Below, piece after piece: positions 32,431-40,262 of a DNA stretch of 41,425 nucleotides. Source of the DNA: Clostridia bacterium (GTDB lineage Bacteria > Bacillota > Clostridia > Oscillospirales > CAG-382); contig JAGBXS010000037.1 of assembly GCA_017629175.1 (NCBI GenBank), positions 1-41,425 on the forward strand. Reading direction: 5' to 3'. Every line of letters begins with the position of its first letter. The first letter of the stretch is position 1. Made by a program: the position numbers and the translations under genes. A model generated the notes under the pieces. The model searched no databases. It saw only the letters and a list, made by a program, of their open reading frames with translations, and was not told the origin of the DNA.

Positions 32431-32463
32431 AGGGGCAAGATAAGTTTTTTTGGAGAAACGCGT

Positions 32464-33657
32464 ATGAAGAACATCGAGCTTGCAAAGCAATACGAGAACT
32501 ATATCATCGGTCTCAGACGGCATTTCCATGAACATCCCGAGCTGACGGGCAAGGAGTTCCAAACCCTTTTGAAGGTATCTTCGGAGTTAGAGGCCATGAG
32601 CATCCCCTACGTGGAGATCCCCGAAGGCGGCATTTTGGCGACTTTGACGGGGCATACCGATAACGGCAAAGCAGTTCTGCTCCGTGCAGATCTGGATGCC
32701 CTTGCCATCCAAGAACCCGAGGAAAACCTGAACCAAAAGCGGGTCTGCAAGAGCCAAACGCCCGGGGTGATGCACGCCTGCGGACACGACGGTCATATTG
32801 CCATGCTGTTGGGGGCGGCAAAGCTCCTGCAAGAGCAAAAGGACTCCTTTGAGGGTACGGTGTATCTCTGTTTTGAACGGGGGGAGGAAGGCGGCGGAAA
32901 CGTCCGCTACATTCTGGAATATTTGGAGCGGGAGCAGGTTCACATCGATTCCGTCTACGCCGTCCATCTTTACGCCGAGGTGGAAAGCGGCAAGATCGCC
33001 ATCAACGACGGTGCCATGATGGCTTGCAACATGGCCTTCCACGTGACCATCCGCGGGAAGGGCGGGCACGGAAGCCGTCCCGACCTCTCCAACAATCCCA
33101 TCGATGCCTTCGTGGACATCTACAACCGTCTGAACGCTTTGCGTATGACCAAGATCAATCCCTTCACCCCCTTGACCTTCTCCATCGGCGAGGTAACGGC
33201 GGGCAACTCCCAGAACGTGATCCCCGAGGAGCTGAAGTTCAAGGGTACTATGCGCACCTTTGACCGCGAGGGAGCAGGCATGCTCTTCCACCATGAATTC
33301 AAAAAGCTGATCGACAGCGTTTGTGAGAACCACGGATGCACCGCGGAGTACACCCGCTACACCCAGCCGGGACTCCCGGTCATCAACGATGGAGACTGCG
33401 TGGCATTGGCGCGGGATGCCATCGGCAAGGAGCTGGGGAACGATTGCCTTACCACCGCAGAGCCTTGGATGGCATCGGAATCCTTTGCCAGATTCTTAGC
33501 CAAATGGCCCGGGGTGTTCGCCTTTATCGGCATCAAAAACGAAGAAAAAGGGGTTGGTGCCGCTCACCACAACCCATCTTTTGACATCGATGAAGCCGTG
33601 CTTTATAAGGGCACTGCCGCCGCGGCAACCTACGCCTTGGCGTTTTTGAAAAAATAA
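32464..33657 (+). CDS. M20D-family amidohydrolase (N-acyl amino acid / hippurate type)
   Basis: 397 residues, cytosolic. Hydrolyses an amide bond of an acylated amino acid or a small peptide; exact substrate unknown. Metal ligands of the M20 family are visible: HACGHDGH, the acidic pair in ERGEEGGG, AVHLYA and HHNPSFDID near the end; the dimerisation domain sits in the middle (KGGHGSRPDLSNNPID). Its own promoter and terminator make it a single-gene unit. Confidence 0.88.
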   Translation: MKNIELAKQYENYIIGLRRHFHEHPELTGKEFQTLLKVSSELEAMSIPYVEIPEGGILATLTGHTDNGKAVLLRADLDALAIQEPEENLNQKRVCKSQTPGVMHACGHDGHIAMLLGAAKLLQEQKDSFEGTVYLCFERGEEGGGNVRYILEYLEREQVHIDSVYAVHLYAEVESGKIAINDGAMMACNMAFHVTIRGKGGHGSRPDLSNNPIDAFVDIYNRLNALRMTKINPFTPLTFSIGEVTAGNSQNVIPEELKFKGTMRTFDREGAGMLFHHEFKKLIDSVCENHGCTAEYTRYTQPGLPVINDGDCVALARDAIGKELGNDCLTTAEPWMASESFARFLAKWPGVFAFIGIKNEEKGVGAAHHNPSFDIDEAVLYKGTAAAATYALAFLKK

Positions 33658-33666
33658 AGCTTTGAA

Positions 33667-33695
33667 GGCCGTGCTCCTAAGGCACGGCCTTTTTG
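33667..33695 (+). terminator. Terminator of the amidohydrolase gene
   Basis: Perfect 8-bp stem GGCCGTGC / GCACGGCC with a 7-nt loop, then TTTTT. Confidence 0.9.
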
Positions 33696-33759
33696 CATAG
33701 CATCCCCCGCAAGCTGCATATACTAACACCGTATTGCATCAGATCGGTAGGTGTTTGTA

Positions 33760-34281
33760 ATGAAAAAACTAAGCTATTGGTGGCAGATCTTTGGGTTTCT
33801 CTTTGCGTCGGCGGGAGGAACGCTGCTGCATTTCGTATACGAATGGTCGGGGGAAAGTGTGCTTACGGCTCCCATTTCGGGAATAAACGAATCCACCTGG
33901 GAGCACATGAAGCTGTTGTTTGTCCCCATGACCCTCTATGCGGTGGTACAAAGCTTTTTTGTAAAGGATGCCTCCTATTGGTGCGCCAAGGCCTTGAGCA
34001 GCTTGAGCGGGCTGTTGGCCATTCCCGTGTTGTATTACACCTTAAACGGTGCCTTCGGCAAAACCTCTGCGCGGGTGAATATTGCGCTCTTCTTCGTTTC
34101 TGCCGCCGTGGCGTATTTGTTGGAGTACTCCCTTTTAAAGCGGGGCATCCCCAAGTGCAAAAAGGGCTGGGGGATCTTGTTCTTTATCTTAGTAGCGGTA
34201 GCCTTCGCCGTCTTTACCTTTATGCCCCCGGAGATCCCTTTGTTCCGCGACCCCGTGACGGGAGGATACGGCATCGGGTAA
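33760..34281 (+). CDS. DUF6512-family integral membrane protein
   Basis: 173 residues with about five hydrophobic segments. The stretch SGINESTWEHMKLLFVPM after the first helices is the mark of DUF6512, a family with no known function found in Clostridia. The start at 33760 (MKKLSYWW) is chosen over the in-frame ATG at 33751; the ribosome site (GGTAGGTG) is weak. No functional link to neighbours is apparent. Confidence 0.7.
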   Translation: MKKLSYWWQIFGFLFASAGGTLLHFVYEWSGESVLTAPISGINESTWEHMKLLFVPMTLYAVVQSFFVKDASYWCAKALSSLSGLLAIPVLYYTLNGAFGKTSARVNIALFFVSAAVAYLLEYSLLKRGIPKCKKGWGILFFILVAVAFAVFTFMPPEIPLFRDPVTGGYGIG

Positions 34282-34382
34282 ATTTTTGTGCAAAAAAACG
34301 ATTTCTTGGTCTTTTGTTCATACGGAATTCACATTTGTGTGCAAAGATAAAAGTGTAAAAACTTTTATTGGAGGTATTCGTT

Positions 34383-36347
34383 ATGAAGCAGAAGAAATTC
34401 GTTATTCGCCTTTGCCTTTTGATGGCGTTGGTGCTGATCTTGCCCTTGATTTCCGCTCATGCGGATACCGCTCCCCGAAGCGGAAGCGTGACGGACAGCA
34501 TCTCCTGGGAGCTAACAGAGGAGGGGATCCTCTACATCCGCGGCGACGGAGAGATTCCCGATTACGGTTCCGTCTACGTAGACAGGAAGTATCAAGACAA
34601 CGGCCCTGCTCCATGGGAAGGCGTCGCGACGGAAATCCAAGAGCTGGTGATCGAAGAAGGGATTACCCGCATCGGGGAAAGCGCCTTTGGATCTACCGGA
34701 AATATTGAGACATCGTATTCTTTCACCAAGGTGACCTTGCCCGCATCCTTGGAAAGCGTAGGCTTTGAGGCCTTTGGGGAGGCGTATGATATCGAGGCAG
34801 TATACACCCCCTCTCTGCAGGATTGGTGCGAGATTGCCTTCGAAGCGTTGAATCCTCTATATCATTTTGAACGGGATTCCAATCCCGCTTTCCGCGCTGA
34901 TCTGTATATCGGAGGGGAGCTGTTGACCGGGAAGGTGATCTTCCCCGAAGAGCTGACCAAGGTGCATGATCTGACCTTTGCGGGCAGAAAGGGCTTAACG
35001 GAGGTTGTTTTGCACGACGGCGTGACGGAATTGGGAACTGCATCTTTTTACGAAAGCGAGGATCTGCAGTTCGTCAACCTGCCCGAGGGCATCGGGGTGA
35101 TTCCATACCAAGCCTTCGCTCGTTGCTCTTCCTTAAACGGCATTACTCTCCCGCAAACCGTGGAGAAGATAGAATACGCCGCATTCCTTAAATGCAGCGC
35201 ATTGGAAACGATCAATATTCCTGCCGCTGTGAAGGAGATCGAAACAGGCGCCTTTGTGGATTGCGACGCTTTGAACGCCGTACATATCACCGATATTGAC
35301 GCGTGGTGTCACATCGTATTCGAGATTCCCTACGGCTTACACCCACATTTTTACGAGGGCGCTTCCCCTTTGCATTATGCTAAGAATCTGTATCTGAACG
35401 GAGAGCTTGTGAAAGAAGTCACCGTTCCCGAGGATATCACGGATCTTTCCGACCACGCCTTTGCGGGCTGTACATCCTTAGAAAAGGTCACCCTGCCCGA
35501 GGGACTGGCGGTGATCGGCGAGGGCGCGTTCTTGGGTTGCACTTCCTTGAAGGAGATCCGCATTCCTTCCACCGTGAAGGCGGTGCAGGGCTATGCTTTT
35601 GACGGTTGCACCTCTTTAGAGAAGGTTTATCTGGAATCCGCATTCCTGATCGCCTGCAAGGATTACGATGAACAGCATTTGGATCAATGGGATGAAGAGT
35701 TTATCTACGACGAATGGGGCTGTTGTCTGCGTGCAGACGTGTTGATCCCCGAGGAATACGCAAGCGGAGAGCTGGGGATCATCTTTGCGACCCGCACCCC
35801 CGAGGGTGTCAAGGACGGTTATGCCGTATACGGTCCCTGTCAGCACCCCGAGACGGAGACAAAATCCCAATCCCATCGCTGCGAGGAGCAGGTGATCTGC
35901 TTGATCTGCGGCGTGATCGTAGAGGTCAACAAGGTACACGCAAATACAAGCTGGGTAGAGGTCACTCCTGCAACCTATGATGCACCCGGGTCAAAAGAAC
36001 TGCGTTGCACCGTTTGCCAAACGGTTTTGGGAACGGAAGAGATCCCGCAGTTGGAAAGACCTGTGGAGGAAAGCAGTGATGACACCTCCGTGGAAGAAAG
36101 CGCTCCCGAGGAGAGCAGTGAACCGGAAGAGGAAAGTATCCCCGAGGAAAGTGCGATTTCCGAAGAAGAAAGCGCTCCCGAAGAGGAAAGCAGTGCACCT
36201 TCCGTCAGCACCACGGAATCTACCGAGCAGAGCACTTCCCTTCCCGAGGAAGAAGGGGACGGCTTCCCGCTGTGGATCCTGTTCGCAGCGGCAGGTGTGA
36301 TCGTCTTGGCCATTGTAGGCGTCATCCTATTCAAACGCAGAAAATAA
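34383..36347 (+). CDS. BspA-like leucine-rich repeat surface protein
   Basis: 654 residues. Signal peptide (about 1-26, ends SAHA), then LRR_5/BspA-type repeats at about 70-420 with units like AFAGCTSLEKVTLPEGL and AFLGCTSLKEIRIPSTV. Next a small Cys-containing domain (CQHPE ... CEEQVICLICG ... LRCTVCQTVLG), a Ser/Glu/Pro-rich stalk of about 70 residues (repeated EESAPEEES), and a C-terminal membrane helix with a KRRK tail. It is thus anchored by its C-terminus and displayed on the cell surface; such proteins often bind host or microbial surfaces. No LPxTG signal. SD TTGGAGG. Confidence 0.85.
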   Translation: MKQKKFVIRLCLLMALVLILPLISAHADTAPRSGSVTDSISWELTEEGILYIRGDGEIPDYGSVYVDRKYQDNGPAPWEGVATEIQELVIEEGITRIGESAFGSTGNIETSYSFTKVTLPASLESVGFEAFGEAYDIEAVYTPSLQDWCEIAFEALNPLYHFERDSNPAFRADLYIGGELLTGKVIFPEELTKVHDLTFAGRKGLTEVVLHDGVTELGTASFYESEDLQFVNLPEGIGVIPYQAFARCSSLNGITLPQTVEKIEYAAFLKCSALETINIPAAVKEIETGAFVDCDALNAVHITDIDAWCHIVFEIPYGLHPHFYEGASPLHYAKNLYLNGELVKEVTVPEDITDLSDHAFAGCTSLEKVTLPEGLAVIGEGAFLGCTSLKEIRIPSTVKAVQGYAFDGCTSLEKVYLESAFLIACKDYDEQHLDQWDEEFIYDEWGCCLRADVLIPEEYASGELGIIFATRTPEGVKDGYAVYGPCQHPETETKSQSHRCEEQVICLICGVIVEVNKVHANTSWVEVTPATYDAPGSKELRCTVCQTVLGTEEIPQLERPVEESSDDTSVEESAPEESSEPEEESIPEESAISEEESAPEEESSAPSVSTTESTEQSTSLPEEEGDGFPLWILFAAAGVIVLAIVGVILFKRRK

Positions 36348-36360
36348 GACTCCTTGCAAA

Positions 36361-36388
36361 GGTCGTGCCTCATGGCACGGCCTTTTTT
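36361..36388 (+). terminator. Terminator of the surface-protein gene
   Basis: 9-bp stem GGTCGTGCC / GGCACGGCC (one G-U pair), TCAT loop, then TTTTTT. Nearly the same stem as at 33667. Confidence 0.9.
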
Positions 36389-36399
36389 GCGGGAACGTC

Positions 36400-36428
36400 T
36401 TGCAAAATGGGAGAAATGGGTATATAAT
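36400..36428 (+). promoter_or_regulatory. Promoter of the esterase-nuclease gene pair
   Basis: TTGCAA (36400-36405), 17-bp spacer, TATAAT (36423-36428); AAAGGAG ribosome site before the ATG at 36466. Confidence 0.8.
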
Positions 36429-36465
36429 ACGGTTGAATAAAACCTACATCAAAGGAGTATCGCCC

Positions 36466-37134
36466 ATGATTTTGGAAAATCAGTTCAAAGCGTTGAAAAC
36501 CTTGCTCTCCCTGCCCGAGGGCTTTGACGAAAATAAAAAATACCCCCTGGTGGTGTTTCTCCACGGGGCGGGTACGCGGTGTAATGATCTTGAGGTGTTA
36601 AAGCGGAACGCCTGCTTTACCAATCTGCGGTTGCATCAGGACAGAGGCTTTCTGCTGGCGGCACCCCTTTGCGAGGTTCACGATTGGAACGAGGTGATGG
36701 AGACTGTCATCGCCTGGATCGACGAGCTTCGTGCGCTTCCCTACGTGGATACCGATCGGGTGTATCTCACGGGAAACAGCATGGGCGGCTACGGGACTTG
36801 GGAGCTGGCCAGCATCCACCCGGAATGGTTTGCCGCCATTATGCCCGTGTGCGGCGGCGGGATCTGCTGGTTCGCTTCACGGCTGAAGGACATTCCCGTA
36901 CGTACCTTCCACGGACTTTTGGATAAGGTGGTAGACCCCGTCGATAGCTTGCAGATGGCCAAGGCGGTAAACGGCTTCGGCGGGCATTGTGAGCTGATCC
37001 TGTTCCCCCATTTGGAACATAACTGCTGGGATACGGTGTACACCACCGAGGAAAACTACGATTGGCTGTTGAGCCACACCCTCCATTCCGAGAAAGCGGA
37101 AGCAGAAACCCTTTCCGGGGAGATCTACGGATGA
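36466..37134 (+). CDS. Alpha/beta-hydrolase, probable esterase
   Basis: 222 residues. Alpha/beta-hydrolase core of the dienelactone hydrolase/PHB depolymerase-like group: YPLVVFLHGAGTR (oxyanion region), nucleophile in LTGNSMGGYGTW (GNSMG), an acid in the GLLDKVVDP segment, and His in HLEHNCW. No signal peptide, so cytosolic. Substrate unknown. The next gene starts 10 bp after its stop. Confidence 0.85.
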   Translation: MILENQFKALKTLLSLPEGFDENKKYPLVVFLHGAGTRCNDLEVLKRNACFTNLRLHQDRGFLLAAPLCEVHDWNEVMETVIAWIDELRALPYVDTDRVYLTGNSMGGYGTWELASIHPEWFAAIMPVCGGGICWFASRLKDIPVRTFHGLLDKVVDPVDSLQMAKAVNGFGGHCELILFPHLEHNCWDTVYTTEENYDWLLSHTLHSEKAEAETLSGEIYG

Positions 37135-37144
37135 AGGAACGGAA

Positions 37145-39295
37145 ATGAGCAGGCAAAAAAGGACGATTTCACAAATTGACTATTTGATAAGTGAATGGGA
37201 TCATGCCAAAAACGAAGCCATCGGCCTCCTTCCCGAAACCACCTCGATTTGGTCAAAAAAGAATGCCAATTGGATCTGTCCTATTGGGCATTCATACACG
37301 GCTCGAATCGACCACCGTTTTACCAAGAAATCAAGTTGTCAATATTGCTCAGGGAAACTGCCGATCGTCGGCATTAACGATTTTGCTACCCTCCATCCTG
37401 AATTACTTCCCGAATGGGATTACGATGCTAACTCCAAAGCTCCTTCCGAATATCTTTCCGGCTCCAATGATTCCGTATCTTGGATTTGCCAATCATGCGG
37501 CTGTCGTTGGCCGACTTCAATTAACAACCGTGTTCATGGAAAAACCGGTTGTCCCAATTGTGCTCAAAAACAGCGACCTCTGACAAAGCAAAAGAAGCTG
37601 TTGGAACAGAAACAGTCTCTTGCAATAACGCACCCCGCTATCGCCGCAGAATGGGACTACGAAAAAAATGCCCCCAACACCCCTGAACAATTAACAGCAG
37701 GGTCGAACAAAAAATTCTACTGGTGCTGTCCGACCTGCGGCTTTCATTACCCTGCTAAAATCGTGCAACGAGTTCAAGGCTCATCTTGTACCGCCTGTAG
37801 CGGAAAAGCCGTTTTTGTGGGTTTCAATGATCTGCAAACACGCTTCCCTCAAATTGCCGCCGAATGGCATCCAACCAAGAACAATGATTTGAAGCCTACC
37901 GATGTAACGGCCGGACATGGCAAAAAAGTTTGGTGGCGCTGTTCCACGTGTCAATATGAATGGCCTGCAGTTGTTTATTCCCGTACCGGACAAAACACCG
38001 GATGCCCTGCGTGCACCAACAAGGTTTTGATTCCCGGAAGGAATGACCTAACAACGACCCATCCGCAAATTTCAAAGGAATTTCATCCCACAAAAAACGG
38101 CTCTACCACTCCTTCTATGCTCTTTTCGGGAACGCCAACAAGGTTCTGGTGGTTGTGTCAAGCATGTGGTCACGAATGGAAGACAAGCGTTGCATCAAGA
38201 GTAAGCGGAAAAGGATGCAAACAATGTGCAAAGCTCAAACGCGTCCAAACCACTCGCACCAATTTGATAAAGAAAAAAGGTTCTCTGGTACAAACACATC
38301 CCGAACTTGCACGGCAATGGCATCCCACAAAAAATGAGCCCCGCACTCCGGATGGTTTTACTGCCGGATCAAAAGAGATCGTCTGGTGGCAATGCGAAAA
38401 AGGACACGAATGGCCTGCACGGATTTACAGTCGAACCCGAGGCAACGGTTGCCCCGGCTGTGCCGCTGAGAAAATGACCTCGTTCCCGGAGCAGGCGATT
38501 TTCTATTATCTATCCAAAGTGACATCGGCCGTCAATCGCTTTAAGAAACACGGTTACGAAATCGACGTATATCTTCCTGCGCTCTCGGTAGGTATTGAAT
38601 ATAACGGTCGGTATTATCACCGAGGCAGGAAAGAACACGATAGCAAAAAAAGGCAAACCCTTTTGGAGAACAATATTCGCTTGATCTGCATCGAAGAAGG
38701 GACCAAAAACGAATATACCGCTGGTGACGACGTCATCTACTACCAATACACCGATGGGCATTATTCCGACTTCAACATTGTCATTGAACATCTTGCAAGA
38801 ATGATCGATATCCCGAAAATTGACGTTGATATTTCCCGTGACAGACCGGAGATATATGAACGATATCTCACGTCCGAAAAAGAAAACAGCGTTGCGAAGA
38901 AACGGCCTTGGCTGATTCAAGAATGGGACTACGTTAAAAACGGAAAGTTAACGCCATGGCTTATTTCGTACGGTTCAAACAACCCCGTGCACTGGAAGTG
39001 CCCCGTTTGCGCTCACTCTTGGGAAGCGAAGCCAAGCGCAAGAAAAGCAAGCGGTTGTCCCCGATGTGCCGGACGGATCGTGACAAAAGGAGTAAATGAT
39101 CTCGCAACAGTTAATCCTACCCTTGCCCGAGAATGGGATCACGCAAAAAATTCTCTCACTCCTTCGCAGGTAGCTGCCAACAGCCATCATTTCGCCTGGT
39201 GGATTTGTCCACAAGGGCATAGCACCTACGATGAAATCAAGCGAAGAAACCAAGGTTGCCTTTGCAAAAGCTGTAGCAAAAGGATGAAGAAATGA
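37145..39295 (+). CDS. Zinc-ribbon repeat protein (DUF4379-type) with an embedded Vsr-like nuclease domain
   Basis: 716 residues. I count eight zinc-ribbon units of about 60-75 residues, each with a WD/WH-x-x-KN opening (EWDYEKN, EWHPTKN), a WxCxxCG or WxCxxGH pair and a closing GCxxC pair: six before and two after a separate domain at about 444-600. That domain looks like a Vsr/PD-(D/E)xK endonuclease: E449, EIDVYLP (D474), VGIEYNGRYYH (E485), a Lys-rich helix, then IRLICIEE. The ribbons probably bind DNA. It is plainly more AT-rich than neighbouring genes, so probably acquired by transfer. Candidate roles: defence nuclease, selfish or repair endonuclease; none is shown. Ribosome site GAAGGAA is weak. 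Confidence 0.75.
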   Translation: MSRQKRTISQIDYLISEWDHAKNEAIGLLPETTSIWSKKNANWICPIGHSYTARIDHRFTKKSSCQYCSGKLPIVGINDFATLHPELLPEWDYDANSKAPSEYLSGSNDSVSWICQSCGCRWPTSINNRVHGKTGCPNCAQKQRPLTKQKKLLEQKQSLAITHPAIAAEWDYEKNAPNTPEQLTAGSNKKFYWCCPTCGFHYPAKIVQRVQGSSCTACSGKAVFVGFNDLQTRFPQIAAEWHPTKNNDLKPTDVTAGHGKKVWWRCSTCQYEWPAVVYSRTGQNTGCPACTNKVLIPGRNDLTTTHPQISKEFHPTKNGSTTPSMLFSGTPTRFWWLCQACGHEWKTSVASRVSGKGCKQCAKLKRVQTTRTNLIKKKGSLVQTHPELARQWHPTKNEPRTPDGFTAGSKEIVWWQCEKGHEWPARIYSRTRGNGCPGCAAEKMTSFPEQAIFYYLSKVTSAVNRFKKHGYEIDVYLPALSVGIEYNGRYYHRGRKEHDSKKRQTLLENNIRLICIEEGTKNEYTAGDDVIYYQYTDGHYSDFNIVIEHLARMIDIPKIDVDISRDRPEIYERYLTSEKENSVAKKRPWLIQEWDYVKNGKLTPWLISYGSNNPVHWKCPVCAHSWEAKPSARKASGCPRCAGRIVTKGVNDLATVNPTLAREWDHAKNSLTPSQVAANSHHFAWWICPQGHSTYDEIKRRNQGCLCKSCSKRMKK

Positions 39296-39298
39296 CAA

Positions 39299-39578
39299 TG
39301 TATTACAAATACATAAAGGCCAAGTCGTCATGGACTCCCTCCGAGAAGCGAGGCCGCCTTGCCAGTAAAGCGAAAGAAGTCCGCGGACGGAAAAAGCAAC
39401 ATCTTTATCAAAAATAGTTACCCTCTCCCCCGCAGGCTCCCTCAGTCAGCCGGATGGCTGACAGCTCCCTCCCGGAGGGAGCCCATGCTTCGCCCGATAG
39501 CTTTGTTGCAAAATATGTTTGCGTCTTTTTCAAGTTCTCTATCAAAAAGCGTTTCATGTAAAATGAAAGGAGATAGTC
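39299..39578. other. Intergenic stretch holding a palindromic repeat
   Basis: About 280 bases. Besides the hairpin repeat at 39435-39483 I see no gene or RNA. No convincing promoter for the downstream gene was found; only its AAAGGAG ribosome site is clear. Confidence 0.5.
39435..39483. repeat. Palindromic intergenic repeat unit
   Basis: GGCTCCCTC at the left and GAGGGAGCC at the right enclose an inner perfect hairpin GTCAGCC-GGAT-GGCTGAC; a second CTCCCTCC/GGAGGGAG pairing is possible. Very similar sequences (CTCCCTCAGTCAGC ... GCTGACAGCTCCCTC) are, as I recall, scattered in many gut Clostridia genomes. There is one copy in this window, so its repetitive nature is known only by recall. Confidence 0.55.
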
Positions 39579-40211
39579 ATGAGTGAAAAAACACGTCAGC
39601 CGTTGTTTACCCGTATCAAATACGCTTTGACGGGGTATCAAATGCGGAATTTTCTGACTGCATTCCGTAAGAAAGCGCCCAAGTACTTATTGATCACCCT
39701 GCTGGTGCTGACCTTTTGCTACCTCTCCCTGCATCCCCTCCACAAGCTGAAGGTGAGGTTCTTCTTCAGCCGTTCCTGCACCATAGAGGTCACGGTTCAG
39801 GGGCCAGGCGATCTTTCCCCAACCACCGAAAGCACTACATTTGTTGATGGCGATTGGGTTCAAAAAGGCGACAGCTACTACTATAAGATCGATGACGATA
39901 AAATATACCGTTATCGCCGAAACTTCATGGACCAATGGGATTGCGAGGTCTCTGACTATAAGCCCTCCGACATAAGTACAGCTCTTTTTGACCGCAGCAA
40001 TTGGAAACGGGCCGATGGAAGTCTGTTCGTTTGGGAATTGGACGATGAGGTTGAAAAGAAATTCAATAATTTTCACGACGTCTGTCTCAGAAGAGAAAAC
40101 GGAAAGATCGCCATCGTAGGCTACCGTTTTTACGGTGGATTACGGTATGAGGTGGTTATCAGCTTTTCCCGATTCGGAATGACGGGGGTCACCCCTCCCG
40201 TGGAGGATTGA
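39579..40211 (+). CDS. Hypothetical membrane-anchored protein
   Basis: 210 residues, not recognised. A basic N-terminus of about 33 residues (RKKAPKY just before the helix) and one hydrophobic helix (about 35-51) suggest a cytosolic tail and an outside domain of about 150 residues rich in Tyr, Asp and Trp (DGDWVQKGDSYYYKIDDDKIYRYR; GYRFYGGLRYEVVISF). Two Cys lie in that domain. SD AAAGGAG at a good distance supports the start. Confidence 0.65.
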   Translation: MSEKTRQPLFTRIKYALTGYQMRNFLTAFRKKAPKYLLITLLVLTFCYLSLHPLHKLKVRFFFSRSCTIEVTVQGPGDLSPTTESTTFVDGDWVQKGDSYYYKIDDDKIYRYRRNFMDQWDCEVSDYKPSDISTALFDRSNWKRADGSLFVWELDDEVEKKFNNFHDVCLRRENGKIAIVGYRFYGGLRYEVVISFSRFGMTGVTPPVED

Positions 40212-40224
40212 CACAATAGAAAAG

Positions 40225-40258
40225 AGCCGATACGGAGGTTTTGTTCCGTATCGGCTTT
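40225..40258. terminator. Bidirectional terminator between convergent genes
   Basis: Perfect 12-bp stem AGCCGATACGGA / TCCGTATCGGCT with an 8-nt loop; T-rich on both strands. It serves the hypothetical gene (+) and the glucosidase (-). Confidence 0.9.
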
Positions 40259-40262
40259 TGAT

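Noticed and set aside
33693..33724. Promoter TTGCAT/TATACT for the DUF6512 gene
   Set aside because: The spacer is 20 bp, too long for a convincing sigma-70-type promoter.
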